From a virus: DNA of 42,163 nt. Of this stretch, positions 29,796 through 37,996 are shown one piece after another (the first letter of the stretch is position 1; every line of letters starts with the position of its first letter). The notes below the pieces were generated by a model, which was given only the letters and a program-made list of their open reading frames with translations, was not told where the DNA came from and ran no database searches. The stretch is taken from the IMG/VR virus record IMGVR_UViG_3300046791_000578, positions 1-42,163 of that record; one strand, written 5' to 3'. A program made the translations under genes and the position numbers.

Positions 29796-30544
29796 TCAGT
29801 TCACCGTTTCCTGGGCCTCATCCGCGGCCACGCCGAACAGCGAATCGAGTTTCGCCTCGACGCCGCCGCCGTCAGCCTCGACCCTGCCCCTACGCGAATC
29901 GACGGCGGCTCGCACGGTGAGGGGAAACGGGTCAAAGTTCTTTGCGCCTGCGGCCGACGCCGTCACGAGGTTGTGCATCGCCGCCCTGTAGTCGTCTGCC
30001 TCGAGGCCCCAGGGCTCGACCTCGTAGTAGAGCATCCACTCCGCGAACTGGTGCGGAGTGAGCTGCCTTAGGAGAAGGTCGGGGAAGGGGCAGCCGAGGG
30101 CGAGGCTCAGACGGAAGGCGAAGCGTCGCTCGGGGCTGCCTTCGAAGGGTTTGGCAAGGGCGCCTCTGGCTCGGTCGCGCCGTTCGAGGCCTGCTCGAGC
30201 TGCTTGCCGGCCTCCTTCGAGATGCCCTTGGTCTTCGCGGTAAGCGACATCACCTCACCGATGATGAAGCGAAGCGTGACCACGGAGATGGTGTCGATCC
30301 ATTTGCTCGCCTCCTCCTCGTCGAACAAAGGCTCGTTCTTCTCGTTCACGATGGAACTTGCGAAGACGACGAGAGCCAGCTTCTTGGAGGCGGCCCCGAT
30401 CTCGACGCCCATCTCCTTGAGTTGAAGGGCCGCGCCAGCGGAGAGGCTGCCGAGTCGCAGGTCGCCGCCAAGCTCCTCGACGAAGACCTCCTTGAAGAGC
30501 CGGCCCTCGACGCGGAGGGCCTGCGCTTTGGTTAGCAGCGGCAT
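29796..30544 (-). CDS. Tail assembly chaperone fusion (gpG-T type) made by -1 frameshift
   Basis: Predicted 249-residue product: 133 codons of the upstream frame, a -1 slip on A-AAC-CCT at 30152-30146, then 116 codons ending at 29796. The second frame is open from the slip onward and reads RRFAFRLSLALGCPFPDLLL, then LTPHQFAEWMLYYEVEPWG, which is the signature of the T part. It has no ribosome site of its own at the right place. Both chaperone forms coat the tape measure during tail assembly. Confidence 0.75.
30107..30544 (-). CDS. Tail assembly chaperone, short form (gpG type)
   Basis: 145 residues. A helical protein with MSLTAKTKGISKEAGKQLEQ near its end and a Pro/Ser/Ala-rich tail that spans the slippery site. 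It lies between the tail tube region and the tape measure gene, as in lambda-like phages. Most ribosomes would stop here and a minority shift into the T frame. Confidence 0.8.
   Translation of the reverse strand: MPLLTKAQALRVEGRLFKEVFVEELGGDLRLGSLSAGAALQLKEMGVEIGAASKKLALVVFASSIVNEKNEPLFDEEEASKWIDTISVVTLRFIIGEVMSLTAKTKGISKEAGKQLEQASNGATEPEAPLPNPSKAAPSDASPSV
30146..30152 (-). other. Slippery heptamer AAACCCT (-1 frameshift site)
   Basis: In the zero frame it reads A-AAC-CCT, fitting X-XXY-YYZ with X=A, Y=C and Z=T. It lies 12 codons before the zero-frame stop, and the -1 frame is open from here to 29796. The frame register of the two coding parts differs by exactly -1. Confidence 0.7.
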
Positions 30545-30547
30545 GGG

Positions 30548-30883
30548 TCAGCTCCCGGGGTTGAGCTGCAGCACGCGCACGGCGACGCTGGTCACACTCT
30601 CGTAGCTAACGTTGACCTCAGAGCCGTACGTCGCAAGCGGGAACGGGCCGATGGTGGTGGGGTCGGAGTCGGCGACCGCGACCACAAGGTCGGCGACCGC
30701 CTGGCCATCGACCGTTACCGTCGACTCGACGGTAACGTTGATCGGGCCGCCGGAGGTGTTGCTCACCTCGAGGACCTCTTTGCCTGTGTTGGTGAAGCGA
30801 TCTCCGCCTGCCGTCGCGGCCGTCGTGATTTCGCTCGCCGACGTGCCTTCGCGCGAGAAAGATTCTACTTCGAGGAGCGCCAT
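30548..30883 (-). CDS. Tail-region structural protein, paralogue A
   Basis: 111 residues, beta-rich and Thr/Val-rich. FTNTGKEVLEVSNTSGGPINVTV, then TIGPFPLATYGSEV, then VAVRVLQL. It matches the next gene upstream block by block. It sits between tail tube and chaperone genes, suggesting a tail or virion surface component; the function is not known. Confidence 0.65.
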   Translation of the reverse strand: MALLEVESFSREGTSASEITTAATAGGDRFTNTGKEVLEVSNTSGGPINVTVESTVTVDGQAVADLVVAVADSDPTTIGPFPLATYGSEVNVSYESVTSVAVRVLQLNPGS

Positions 30884-30901
30884 GTGCGTTTGCCTTTCTT
30901 C

Positions 30902-31243
30902 TTACGTCAATGGAATGCGAACGACCTGGACCTTCATGCTGGTCGTGGCCGCGTAGACGATCTGCGCGTAACCGCCGACGTCGTTGTACACGTTGATCGG
31001 AAACGGCCCGATAATCTTGGTCGTCGCGTTCACCACGGAGACCTGCCGCTCGGTGACTTCCAAGTCGTCGGGCTCGGCCTGCACCGTGACGGACACATTG
31101 TGCGGTGTCGCGTCTCCGTTGGTGATGACCAGAACCTCGTGGCCCGTGTTCAGCCATTGGTCGCCCGCGGCCGCCGCGGTCCCGCCAGACAGGGCGAGAG
31201 CCAGTCCGGTCCTTGCACACTCCGTGATGGTGAGAGTCGACAT
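30902..31243 (-). CDS. Tail-region structural protein, paralogue B
   Basis: 113 residues. LNTGHEVLVITNGDATPHNVSV, then IIGPFPINVYNDV, then MKVQVVRI, parallel to the gene at 30548-30883, so the two look like a tandem duplication that has diverged. GDQWLNTGHEVL corresponds to GDRFTNTGKEVL. The role is probably virion-structural. Confidence 0.65.
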   Translation of the reverse strand: MSTLTITECARTGLALALSGGTAAAAGDQWLNTGHEVLVITNGDATPHNVSVTVQAEPDDLEVTERQVSVVNATTKIIGPFPINVYNDVGGYAQIVYAATTSMKVQVVRIPLT

Positions 31244-31286
31244 GGTCGTTCGTTTCCTTTCAAAGGCTTAGGTTGAGGGGTCCTCT

Positions 31287-31730
31287 TCAGCTCGGGCGGT
31301 AGGTCTTCGTGACCGACCCGGAGATTTTCAACGTGGCCTTGGCCTCGTAGGCTCCATTGGTCGCGCCCGAGAGGCTGAACGCGGTGACCGAGGCGAGGAA
31401 CGTGTATGTGGTGGGGCTCGTCGCGTGGTCGGCAAGCTCGAGCCGGTAGTAGCGCACCGTGCCGTCGACGCGGTCCTGGTCGACCTGCTGCTGCTGCGCG
31501 TCGCTTCCCACGAAGTTCATCGCCATCTGCAGCTCGCCGGGCATCGACAAACCTGGGATGAATTCCGCCTCGGGGCTGTCGAAGTTGCTGACGTCGATGG
31601 TCGGCGCGGTTCCGTTCGGACCATCGAACGATTTCACCTCGCCGATCTTTTGGAAGCCCGCGGGAGCATTGGTCAGCCCGAGGTACAGCTTCGTGAACTT
31701 GGTGCTCTTTGCCTTGGTGGGGGTGCCCAT
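31287..31730 (-). CDS. Major tail tube protein
   Basis: 147 residues. FQKIGEVKSFDGPNGTAPTIDVSN, then AEFIPGLSMPGELQMAMNF, then VRYYRLEL, and a C-terminal SGATNGAYEAKATLKISG correspond to the tube-protein fold of siphophages (gpV/gp6 type). It would polymerise into stacked hexameric rings. It lies between the tail terminator and chaperone genes, the standard location. Confidence 0.85.
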   Translation of the reverse strand: MGTPTKAKSTKFTKLYLGLTNAPAGFQKIGEVKSFDGPNGTAPTIDVSNFDSPEAEFIPGLSMPGELQMAMNFVGSDAQQQQVDQDRVDGTVRYYRLELADHATSPTTYTFLASVTAFSLSGATNGAYEAKATLKISGSVTKTYRPS

Positions 31731-31798
31731 CGTGCGTGTGCCTCCGTCCGAACGTCGGAACTGCGAAGGTGAAAAGGCTCACACCCTTCGTGGACAGC

Positions 31799-32179
31799 TC
31801 AGCGACCGCGCCACACGCTGAAGTCGGTGGAGACACGGTGGAGCAGCAGCTCGTCGTCGAACAGGTCTCGGCTGTCGAGGCGCACCACACGCAGCAGCTG
31901 ATCGTCGAGTTCGGTCAGGGCGTCGTCTACGGCCTCGGCGAGCTTCTGTGCGTCATCGTATGACTTCGCGTAGCAGTCGATTTGAACCCGGGAGTCGACC
32001 AGCGCTGTGGCGGCGGTGCCCTCGAATGTCTCCTCAGGCACCTGCGAGACGACGGTGAAGACGATGGCCGGGAACGCGGCGCGGGGCGGAATCAGCCCCG
32101 GGTAGACCCGTCCGGCGACCAGGCCGGCGACAGTCGGGTCGGCGACCAGAACGTCCCTCACGGCCTGCCCGGGGCTCAC
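31799..32179 (-). CDS. Tail completion/terminator protein (DUF3168)
   Basis: 126 residues. GRVYPGLIPPRAAFPAIVFTVVS, then VDSRVQIDCYAKSYDDAQKLAEAVDDAL are the DUF3168 hallmarks (tail terminator proteins related to lambda gpU). It closes the tail tube and joins it to the head completion proteins. Four-base overlap with the gene upstream. Confidence 0.85.
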   Translation of the reverse strand: MSPGQAVRDVLVADPTVAGLVAGRVYPGLIPPRAAFPAIVFTVVSQVPEETFEGTAATALVDSRVQIDCYAKSYDDAQKLAEAVDDALTELDDQLLRVVRLDSRDLFDDELLLHRVSTDFSVWRGR

Positions 32180-32637
32180 CTGGCCACCTTCTTGATGGCG
32201 GCGTCGAGCTCCACCCTGAGGATGTCGAGGACTGCTGAGGCGTTGTGGTCGAGGGCGGGCCTCAGGTAGGGGTGCGCGGCCTGGTGCGCGGTGCCGAGCT
32301 CGACGAAGTGCCAGCGCCGCGCCGGTGGCAGTTCAGTCGACTGGGCCTCCCCAAAGGCGGCCGCGGCGACCTGGGCCTGTTTCGCCAGACGGCTCGAGCC
32401 GATCATCAGCCCGACCCGCACCACCGTGTCGCCGGCGCTGGGCCTCTCCACCCTCAGCTTGATGGCATCAGCCAGGGCTCCGCTGTGGCGGGGCACCATG
32501 GCCTTTGCCGCATCGAGCACCGGCTTGAACGCCTTCCGCGCGGCGGTGGCGAGCGCCTTCACCGCGAGCTCGGCCTCGAGCTCCTTGAGTTGGGCCAGCA
32601 GCTTGTCCATGCCGCGTATTTGAAACGCGACGGTCAA
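32176..32637 (-). CDS. HK97 gp10-like head-tail joining protein
   Basis: 153 residues from TTG 32637 (TTGA overlap). GMDKLLAQLKELEAELAVKALATA, then VLDAAKAMVPRHSGALADAI, then HFVELGTAHQAAHPYLRPAL match the HK97 gp10 family, which links tail terminator and neck. Full length. Confidence 0.88.
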   Translation of the reverse strand: MTVAFQIRGMDKLLAQLKELEAELAVKALATAARKAFKPVLDAAKAMVPRHSGALADAIKLRVERPSAGDTVVRVGLMIGSSRLAKQAQVAAAAFGEAQSTELPPARRWHFVELGTAHQAAHPYLRPALDHNASAVLDILRVELDAAIKKVAR

Positions 32638-32966
32638 GGGCTCTCCCCGATGCGCTCGAGCGTGGTGATGCGCATGTCGGTCTTCGTCCCATCTGGGTCG
32701 ACGGCCGAGACGATGTCGAAGAGCCGCTGGCCGAACCTCAGCCGCATCGAAGGAAGAACCCCGGCGATGTAGCGGGTTCTCCACACGGTCGGCACACGGG
32801 CGACCTGCTGCTGTGGGGCGAACTTCTCGAGGCCTGGCAGCGCCTCAATGGCGGCGCGGCGCGAGGCGAAGAGGGTCCACACGTCGACCGGCTGCCCGCT
32901 GGGCTCCTGGGTATCGCTCTGCCGCTCGATGAGGACGCGGAAGCGCATTTTCCCGGCGTTCGTCAT
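32634..32966 (-). CDS. Head closure/head-tail adaptor protein
   Basis: 110 residues from ATG 32966. MRFRVLIERQSDTQ, then VDVWTLFASRRAAIEALPG, then TRYIAGVLPSMRLRFGQRLFDI are typical of the phage head-tail joining protein (SPP1 gp16 / HK97 gp9-like). It sits between connector and gp10-like genes as expected. Confidence 0.85.
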   Translation of the reverse strand: MTNAGKMRFRVLIERQSDTQEPSGQPVDVWTLFASRRAAIEALPGLEKFAPQQQVARVPTVWRTRYIAGVLPSMRLRFGQRLFDIVSAVDPDGTKTDMRITTLERIGESP

Positions 32967-33631
32967 CAGAAGTGAAGGAGTCGGTATGGGCTGAGCAGCG
33001 CCTCGTAGGAGAAGAGCACCGGGGTGATGGCCCGCGACTCGACCTCTGGCGTGCGGTGCTCGTACATCTGCGAGACCAGCAGAACGATGGCCTGTTTGAT
33101 GGGCTCCGGCACGTAGTCGATACCCCACCCCACCACGTAGGAGATTTTCACAGCGTCCCACTGCCGGCGGGTTGCGGGCCACTGTTTGTTCGGCGCGCGG
33201 TGGATGCGGCCGGGCACGTTCACCGAGTCGATGACGTACTCACTGGTCGCCAGGGTCTGGGTATTCCCGTTGACGTCGACGTAGGTGACGGAGCTCACCG
33301 ACGGGTCAGAATCGAGCGTGGCGAGCTGGCCGTGCGGCAGCTCAATGAAGAGCTCACAGGCCCGGCACGGCAGCACCGGGAACCCGCCGTACAGGCCGCA
33401 GGTATGTCGCTGATACAGGTGGTGGCCGTGGTGAGGGAACCCATCGAGCACCGCCTCCCACGTCTGCTGCATGATGCCGCGGTTGCAGTGCGACTCGACG
33501 TGACGGCGGGCGGCCGAGATGAGCCGAGAGACGAAGTCGTCGTCCTCGGTACCCTCGAGGGCCATCTGCTCCTTGGCCTCTTCGAGGCTCACCGGCTCCT
33601 CGTTGGGCTCGTCGGTGACGTGCTCGACCAC
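32966..33631 (-). CDS. Head-tail connector (gp6-like)
   Basis: 221 residues. PVSLEEAKEQMALEG with FVSRLISAARRHVESHCNRG is the start of gp6-like connectors, and KQAIVLLVSQMYEHRTPEV with LLSPYRLLHF is their end. The middle (about 75-150) is longer than in the shortest family members and includes several Cys. It forms the ring below the portal. Confidence 0.88.
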   Translation of the reverse strand: MVEHVTDEPNEEPVSLEEAKEQMALEGTEDDDFVSRLISAARRHVESHCNRGIMQQTWEAVLDGFPHHGHHLYQRHTCGLYGGFPVLPCRACELFIELPHGQLATLDSDPSVSSVTYVDVNGNTQTLATSEYVIDSVNVPGRIHRAPNKQWPATRRQWDAVKISYVVGWGIDYVPEPIKQAIVLLVSQMYEHRTPEVESRAITPVLFSYEALLSPYRLLHF

Positions 33632-33640
33632 GGCCGCCCG

Positions 33641-34147
33641 TTACTCCGAGTCCTTCGTGGGCTTCTGGGTGTCAGCGTCGGCCGCCGGCAGAATGATGAC
33701 GTCGGAAGAACCTTCTGGCCTCTTCCTACGAGCCGACTTCTCTTCCGCTTTGGCCTTCTTCTTGGCCTCGTAGGCCTGCTTTTTCATCGTCGCGTCGAGC
33801 CTCTTCTTCGCCTCGGCAGCGGCCAGGGCTTCAGCTTTTGCTTTGTCTTCTGCGGTCACGAGTGCCTCCGCTGCCGCCTTTGCCGCGGCGTGCGCCACCG
33901 CCGCCGCCTCCGCATCGGCTTTCGCCTTTGCGGCGATGGCGGCTTTCGTCTCGGAGATCTTTTTCTCTTGGGCGGTCGCCTCTTCGTCGGTCAGCTCGAC
34001 GGCCGCGCCCATCTTTAAGAACGTCGCGGCGAGCTCCTCCGCGCGCCCGGACGCGCTGGTGAGGTCATAGAGTTCTCCCTCGACGTAGTTCATTGAGTGA
34101 ACGCCGTCGGCCGCGCCCTTAACCGTTCTCAGCATAATCACTCTCAT
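33641..34147 (-). CDS. Ala/Lys-rich coiled-coil protein of the head region
   Basis: 168 residues. The N-terminal 55 residues (MRVIMLRTVKGAADGVHSMNY ... LYDLTSASG ... ATFLKMGAAVEL) form the small beta-motif seen in short capsid-linked phage proteins. The remaining 110 residues are an Ala/Lys/Glu-rich coiled coil. The domain pairing is unusual. Probably a head accessory protein; it lies between the capsid-linked genes and the connector. The 110 bases upstream hold nothing I can call. Confidence 0.6.
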   Translation of the reverse strand: MRVIMLRTVKGAADGVHSMNYVEGELYDLTSASGRAEELAATFLKMGAAVELTDEEATAQEKKISETKAAIAAKAKADAEAAAVAHAAAKAAAEALVTAEDKAKAEALAAAEAKKRLDATMKKQAYEAKKKAKAEEKSARRKRPEGSSDVIILPAADADTQKPTKDSE

Positions 34148-34258
34148 GGGTCGGTCTCCTTGGTTAGCTGTGATGAAACAACGAAATGGGAGCTTCGACG
34201 TCGAATCACGCGCGCGCTGTCGGACGTCCCCGAGACTTCGCCGCGAGCCCCCGCCGGG

Positions 34259-34648
34259 CTATGCCGGGTTGTTTCGCGCGTCGCTGAGAACGGCGACGCC
34301 GCTCTTCACGACGATGTTGGCCGAACTGGCCGAGGTCATGCGAAGGCGCTGGTAGCGCTTGTTCGTCTTGGCCTCGACTTTCTTCGCCGTGTTCGAGGCG
34401 GTCACGGTCTCTTGAACCGTGTACGAGGCAACCTCGGCGGCGCCTGTGGTGCCGTCGGCGTTGTCCGTCTCGGTGATTTTCAGGGTGATCGTTCCGGCCG
34501 TCACCGTGCCCACGTGGAGCAGGTATCCGGCTTTCTCGAAGCCCTGGGTGTCGATGGTGATTCCGCCGCTGGTGTCGGTGTCGGTGTTGATGGTCCCGCC
34601 GGCGTAGGCCGGCGTCACCTTGTGGTTCTGCATCGAGTCTGCGAGCAT
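34259..34648 (-). CDS. Capsid-adjacent virion protein, paralogue A
   Basis: 129 residues. DTQGFEKAGYLLHVGTVTAG, then LKITETDNADG, and the C-terminal NKRYQRLRMTSAS with ARNNPA follow small proteins encoded after the capsid gene in many siphophages. They are probably decoration or head-tail accessory proteins. Shares its layout with the next gene upstream. Confidence 0.7.
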   Translation of the reverse strand: MLADSMQNHKVTPAYAGGTINTDTDTSGGITIDTQGFEKAGYLLHVGTVTAGTITLKITETDNADGTTGAAEVASYTVQETVTASNTAKKVEAKTNKRYQRLRMTSASSANIVVKSGVAVLSDARNNPA

Positions 34649-34682
34649 TGTTTGTGTCTCCTGATTTTCGTGGGTGGCCCGA

Positions 34683-35135
34683 TCACTCGACCGGGGCGTT
34701 GCGCGCGGACGACTGAGCGACGGTCCCGCTGATGATGCCGCCGTCTGTCGTTCCGGTCGAAGCGACGTCGAGCCGCAGGTAGCGCTTGCCGCCCTTGTAG
34801 CCGAACTTTTTGGTCAGGCCGCTGTCGTCGATCAACGTTTCGTCCGCGCCGGTGTTCTGCAAAACCGGCAGGTCGCCGAACAAGTCGTCGGCGCCTTCCA
34901 CGGCGTTGACCAAGGCCTCGTCCACGAGATCTCCGCTCTCGTCGATTTCGTCGGCCTCCGAGAGAACCGCCGTGAAGACCCCGTCGGCAAGCTCGCCGGC
35001 GGCGACGAAGAACTCGGTCGACTCGAACCCTTGGGTGTCGATGACCTCGCCTGTCGTGGTCGTGTCGGAGTCGATGAGCTGCGCCTCGAGCGCGGTCGAC
35101 CCCTTGACGTTGTGATGTATGTCTTTGGTGTGCAT
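34683..35135 (-). CDS. Capsid-adjacent virion protein, paralogue B
   Basis: 150 residues from ATG 35135, with AAGGA upstream. DTQGFESTEFFVAAGELADG, then FTAVLSEADEIDES, then GYKGGKRYLRLDVAS and a final SARNAPVE match the neighbouring gene at 34259 but with a longer acidic middle. Likely a divergent duplicate. It directly follows the capsid gene. Confidence 0.7.
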   Translation of the reverse strand: MHTKDIHHNVKGSTALEAQLIDSDTTTTGEVIDTQGFESTEFFVAAGELADGVFTAVLSEADEIDESGDLVDEALVNAVEGADDLFGDLPVLQNTGADETLIDDSGLTKKFGYKGGKRYLRLDVASTGTTDGGIISGTVAQSSARNAPVE

Positions 35136-35206
35136 GTGTCGGTCCTTTTCAGTTTCGTGGATGAAGAAAGGGCGACCCGCGAGGACCGCCCCCTCCTCAG
35201 ACTTCG

Positions 35207-36517
35207 TCAGCTGACCGAGCACTTCAGCAGGCGGATCGCCTCGCCGAGAACGACCTGTCCGCCGACGCGGCGCCGGGCGAAGAACTTCACCTGGCCCACG
35301 TTCGCGACGGTGAACGGGTCGCGCACGATGCTCATCTCGACTCGGTCGACGATGGTGTACGCCTGTTTCCAGTCGCCGAAGGCAATCGGGAACGCACCCG
35401 CACCTTCGTCAGGCATGTCCGGCATCTCGGTATACGGCGAGCCGAGGATGCTGGGCGGAGTGGTGCCGAGGCCGATGCCCGGGTCCCAGAGGTAGCGACC
35501 GGTGGTGTCCTTCAGCCCGCGCACCTTGCCGAGCGAGCCGCGGTTGAGCAGCCACCGGCCGTTCGCGGCGTACCCGCTCTTGACCGAGTGATACAGGTCA
35601 ATCAGCCCGTCGCCCTCGCTGCCAGATGCCCCGGCAATGGTCGCCGAGCTGCCCGAGGGGGTAAAGGCGATGGGCGTGCTAGGCCCGGCGGCGTTCGCGT
35701 CGAGGAAGCCGAGAGGCTTGCCCACGCCGTTGCCGCTGACCACGGCCGCGCCCTCGGACACGCCGAACTGCTTGGCGAACTGGGCCGAGATAATGGCCTC
35801 GAGGTTGAACGCCGAGTCCTCCAGGTTCTGCTGCGAGATTCGCGTCTCGGCCATCAGTTCGTGGACGGGAATCTTCATCAGGCCCCAGGCCGGGTTTGTG
35901 GTTTCGGAGCGGTTCGCGATTTCGCCGATCCACGCCGCGGCCGCGGTCTGGGTGAGCTTCGGCTGCAGCAGCTCGTTCGTGCCGATCTGAACCACGTTCG
36001 CGATGCCGCGGAACTGCGAGACCAGAACAATGGCCTCGATGATGCTCTGCGCGTACGTCGGAGGGGCGAGGTAGCCGCCCGTCGAGTCGTTCGCCTCGAC
36101 CAGAACCTTGCGCTCGTCAGGCTGCAGCGCGTGGTCCCCCTTGCGCAGGAATCGGTCGTACACCTTGCGTTCCATGACCGAGTGGCCCTTCGCTTCGTCG
36201 GCGCCGCCGAGACCGAGCACGAAGCGATTCATTCGGGCTTCGAGCTTGCGGTCCGTCTCCTGCTGTTGCTGCTTCCAGGCGAGCTCCTCGGCGGCGCGCT
36301 GAGCCGCGAGCGCGTCCTGCTGCTTCTGCCAGTCGCGCTGAATCTTCTCCTGCTTCGACATGGCGTCGTTCATCTTCTCGATCTTCTCGTCGAAGTCGCC
36401 GGTCGAGCGCTGGTGCTTGAGCGCCTCGAGCCTGGCGTCGTTCGTCTTCTTGAATTCGTCGAACGCCCGGTTGATTTCGTCGAAACCTTCCTTCACTTCC
36501 TTCAGCTCGATAGCCAC
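35207..36517 (-). CDS. Major capsid protein (HK97 fold)
   Basis: 436 residues from GTG 36517, with AAGGAG upstream. The first 120 residues form a charged coiled coil (delta domain) that serves as internal scaffold and is normally removed by the protease. After that, EANDSTGGYLAPPTY, IIEAIVLVSQFRGIANVV, AWGLMKIPVHELMAETRIS, DSAFNLEAIISAQFAKQFG, and AIAFGDWKQAYTIVDRVEMSIVRDPF are the HK97-type capsid blocks. The order portal, protease, capsid is retained. Confidence 0.93.
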   Translation of the reverse strand: MAIELKEVKEGFDEINRAFDEFKKTNDARLEALKHQRSTGDFDEKIEKMNDAMSKQEKIQRDWQKQQDALAAQRAAEELAWKQQQQETDRKLEARMNRFVLGLGGADEAKGHSVMERKVYDRFLRKGDHALQPDERKVLVEANDSTGGYLAPPTYAQSIIEAIVLVSQFRGIANVVQIGTNELLQPKLTQTAAAAWIGEIANRSETTNPAWGLMKIPVHELMAETRISQQNLEDSAFNLEAIISAQFAKQFGVSEGAAVVSGNGVGKPLGFLDANAAGPSTPIAFTPSGSSATIAGASGSEGDGLIDLYHSVKSGYAANGRWLLNRGSLGKVRGLKDTTGRYLWDPGIGLGTTPPSILGSPYTEMPDMPDEGAGAFPIAFGDWKQAYTIVDRVEMSIVRDPFTVANVGQVKFFARRRVGGQVVLGEAIRLLKCSVS

Positions 36518-36528
36518 GGTGTGCTCCT

Positions 36529-37959
36529 TCAGGTGCTGCGAATTTTCTTCGCCAAGTCCCGAATGGACTCGACGACGTTGCCGCCAGCATCCCGCTGGTC
36601 CCGCGAGCCAGCGTCCCGCTGGTCCTGCATAGAATTCTTGAGCCGGACGACCAGATCGCCGAGCGTCTCGGCCGGGTCGCCCGCGGCCTTCTTGGAGCCG
36701 TCGGGGCCCTCGGTTGAGTCGTCCGCGCCGCTGTCGCCCGCGTCCTCGAGCAGCTTCTTGGCCTTGGTGGTCAGCTTGTCCTTGACGCCCTGGGGCAGGT
36801 CGCTCTGAGGGATTCGGGCTAGTGCGTTGCGGAGGTGGGGAAGGTCGAGCTTTCCGCCGGCGTCCTTGTATGGGAAGTGCCGCAGCGCCCGCGGGGTGGT
36901 CTTCCCGTCGGAGTCCTTCTTGCCGCCGGTCTCCACATGAAGAAACGCCGAGTCTGGAAGATCGTCGATGTAGGCTGTGGTCCACGCGGCCAGCTTCTCG
37001 GCCGGATCGCCGGCTGCCATGCAGGCGGGTCCGTACGAGCTCAGCGCGCTCATCGCACTCTTGTGGACGTCGGCCATTGCGGCGTGCTCGGTGGCTGCGG
37101 CGTCGTGCATAGCGGCCATGTCCGGGTCACCGCGGAGTGTCGCTTGCTTCGCCGCCACCGTTCGGTCGTGACCTGCTGTGACGTGGGCGGTCATGGCTGC
37201 AGCGTGAGCGACGCGCGCCTTGCCGTGCGCCTCGTCGGCCGCATTGGTGGCCTCGTCAGCCGCTGCCGAACTGTCGATCGCCGTCTTGGCGACCTTCGTC
37301 ATGCCCAGCTTCTCGACGGCCGGATAGCCGCCAGAAACGACCGCCTTGGCCTCGTTCGCGGAGAGTCCGCCGGCCATGCGTAGGAGTCGCTCGATCTCGC
37401 GTGGGGTGCGCTTCACGTCGGTGATGCGCGCCGTCGAGGCCCCGGGGATATCGACGATTGAAACCTCGCCGAGGTCGACGCTCAGAATGTCGCGGACCTT
37501 TTTCTCTTCGTCAAGCACCACCTTCTTGGGGGTGAAGCCGATGGAGAGCCCGGTCATGGCGCCCATCTTCATGAGCTCGAGCAGGGGCACGCCCGACGGG
37601 GTAACGGCGCTCGGCGACACCTTGCCGGAGAGCTGGAGTGCGCCCTTGCCCTCCTGCATCGACGTCCACACGCCCGGCACGTTCCCGCGCTCGTGCATGT
37701 AGAGCATCATCGGCATGGTGCCGGCGGCCTTGTGCGCGGCGAGCGTGTCGGCGAACGCGCCGGGCCGCACGCGGTCCTTCCACTCCGGCCCGAGCTGCCA
37801 GCTGCTAGTCGGGTGGAGCGAGTCGAACACCATGCCCTTGCCGGAGAAGGTGCCGTCGCTCTCGCTCAGCTTCTCGACAGAGAAGGGCTGATCGAGCCGC
37901 TTGAACTCCAAGGTCTCGGTGGCCGCGGCCTTGGTCTCGAAGGTGGCGTTCTTCTTCAT
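36529..37959 (-). CDS. Prohead protease (HK97 family) with long C-terminal extension
   Basis: 476 residues from ATG 37959. The protease part is residues 1-180: GMVFDS, RPGAFADTL, LYMHER (catalytic His about 89) and MGAMTGLSIGF (Ser about 139). The following 300 residues are not protease. They contain an Ala/His-rich helical stretch, then DSAFLHVETGGKKDSDGK with RALRHFPYKDAGGK and HLRNALARI, a conserved block seen in other phage proteins. The end has a short tandem repeat. The extension could act as scaffold, adding to the capsid delta domain. Confidence 0.88.
   Translation of the reverse strand: MKKNATFETKAAATETLEFKRLDQPFSVEKLSESDGTFSGKGMVFDSLHPTSSWQLGPEWKDRVRPGAFADTLAAHKAAGTMPMMLYMHERGNVPGVWTSMQEGKGALQLSGKVSPSAVTPSGVPLLELMKMGAMTGLSIGFTPKKVVLDEEKKVRDILSVDLGEVSIVDIPGASTARITDVKRTPREIERLLRMAGGLSANEAKAVVSGGYPAVEKLGMTKVAKTAIDSSAAADEATNAADEAHGKARVAHAAAMTAHVTAGHDRTVAAKQATLRGDPDMAAMHDAAATEHAAMADVHKSAMSALSSYGPACMAAGDPAEKLAAWTTAYIDDLPDSAFLHVETGGKKDSDGKTTPRALRHFPYKDAGGKLDLPHLRNALARIPQSDLPQGVKDKLTTKAKKLLEDAGDSGADDSTEGPDGSKKAAGDPAETLGDLVVRLKNSMQDQRDAGSRDQRDAGGNVVESIRDLAKKIRST
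36583..36628. repeat. Two 22-24-bp tandem repeats in the protease C-terminus
   Basis: Units at 36583-36606 and 36607-36628 are nearly identical and encode DQRDAGSRDQRDAGG. They lie at the end of the prohead protease extension. 24 is a multiple of three, so copy changes keep the frame. Confidence 0.8.
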
Positions 37960-37996
37960 GAGGACGGCTCCGACGATAGGGCCTTGAGTGGACAGC

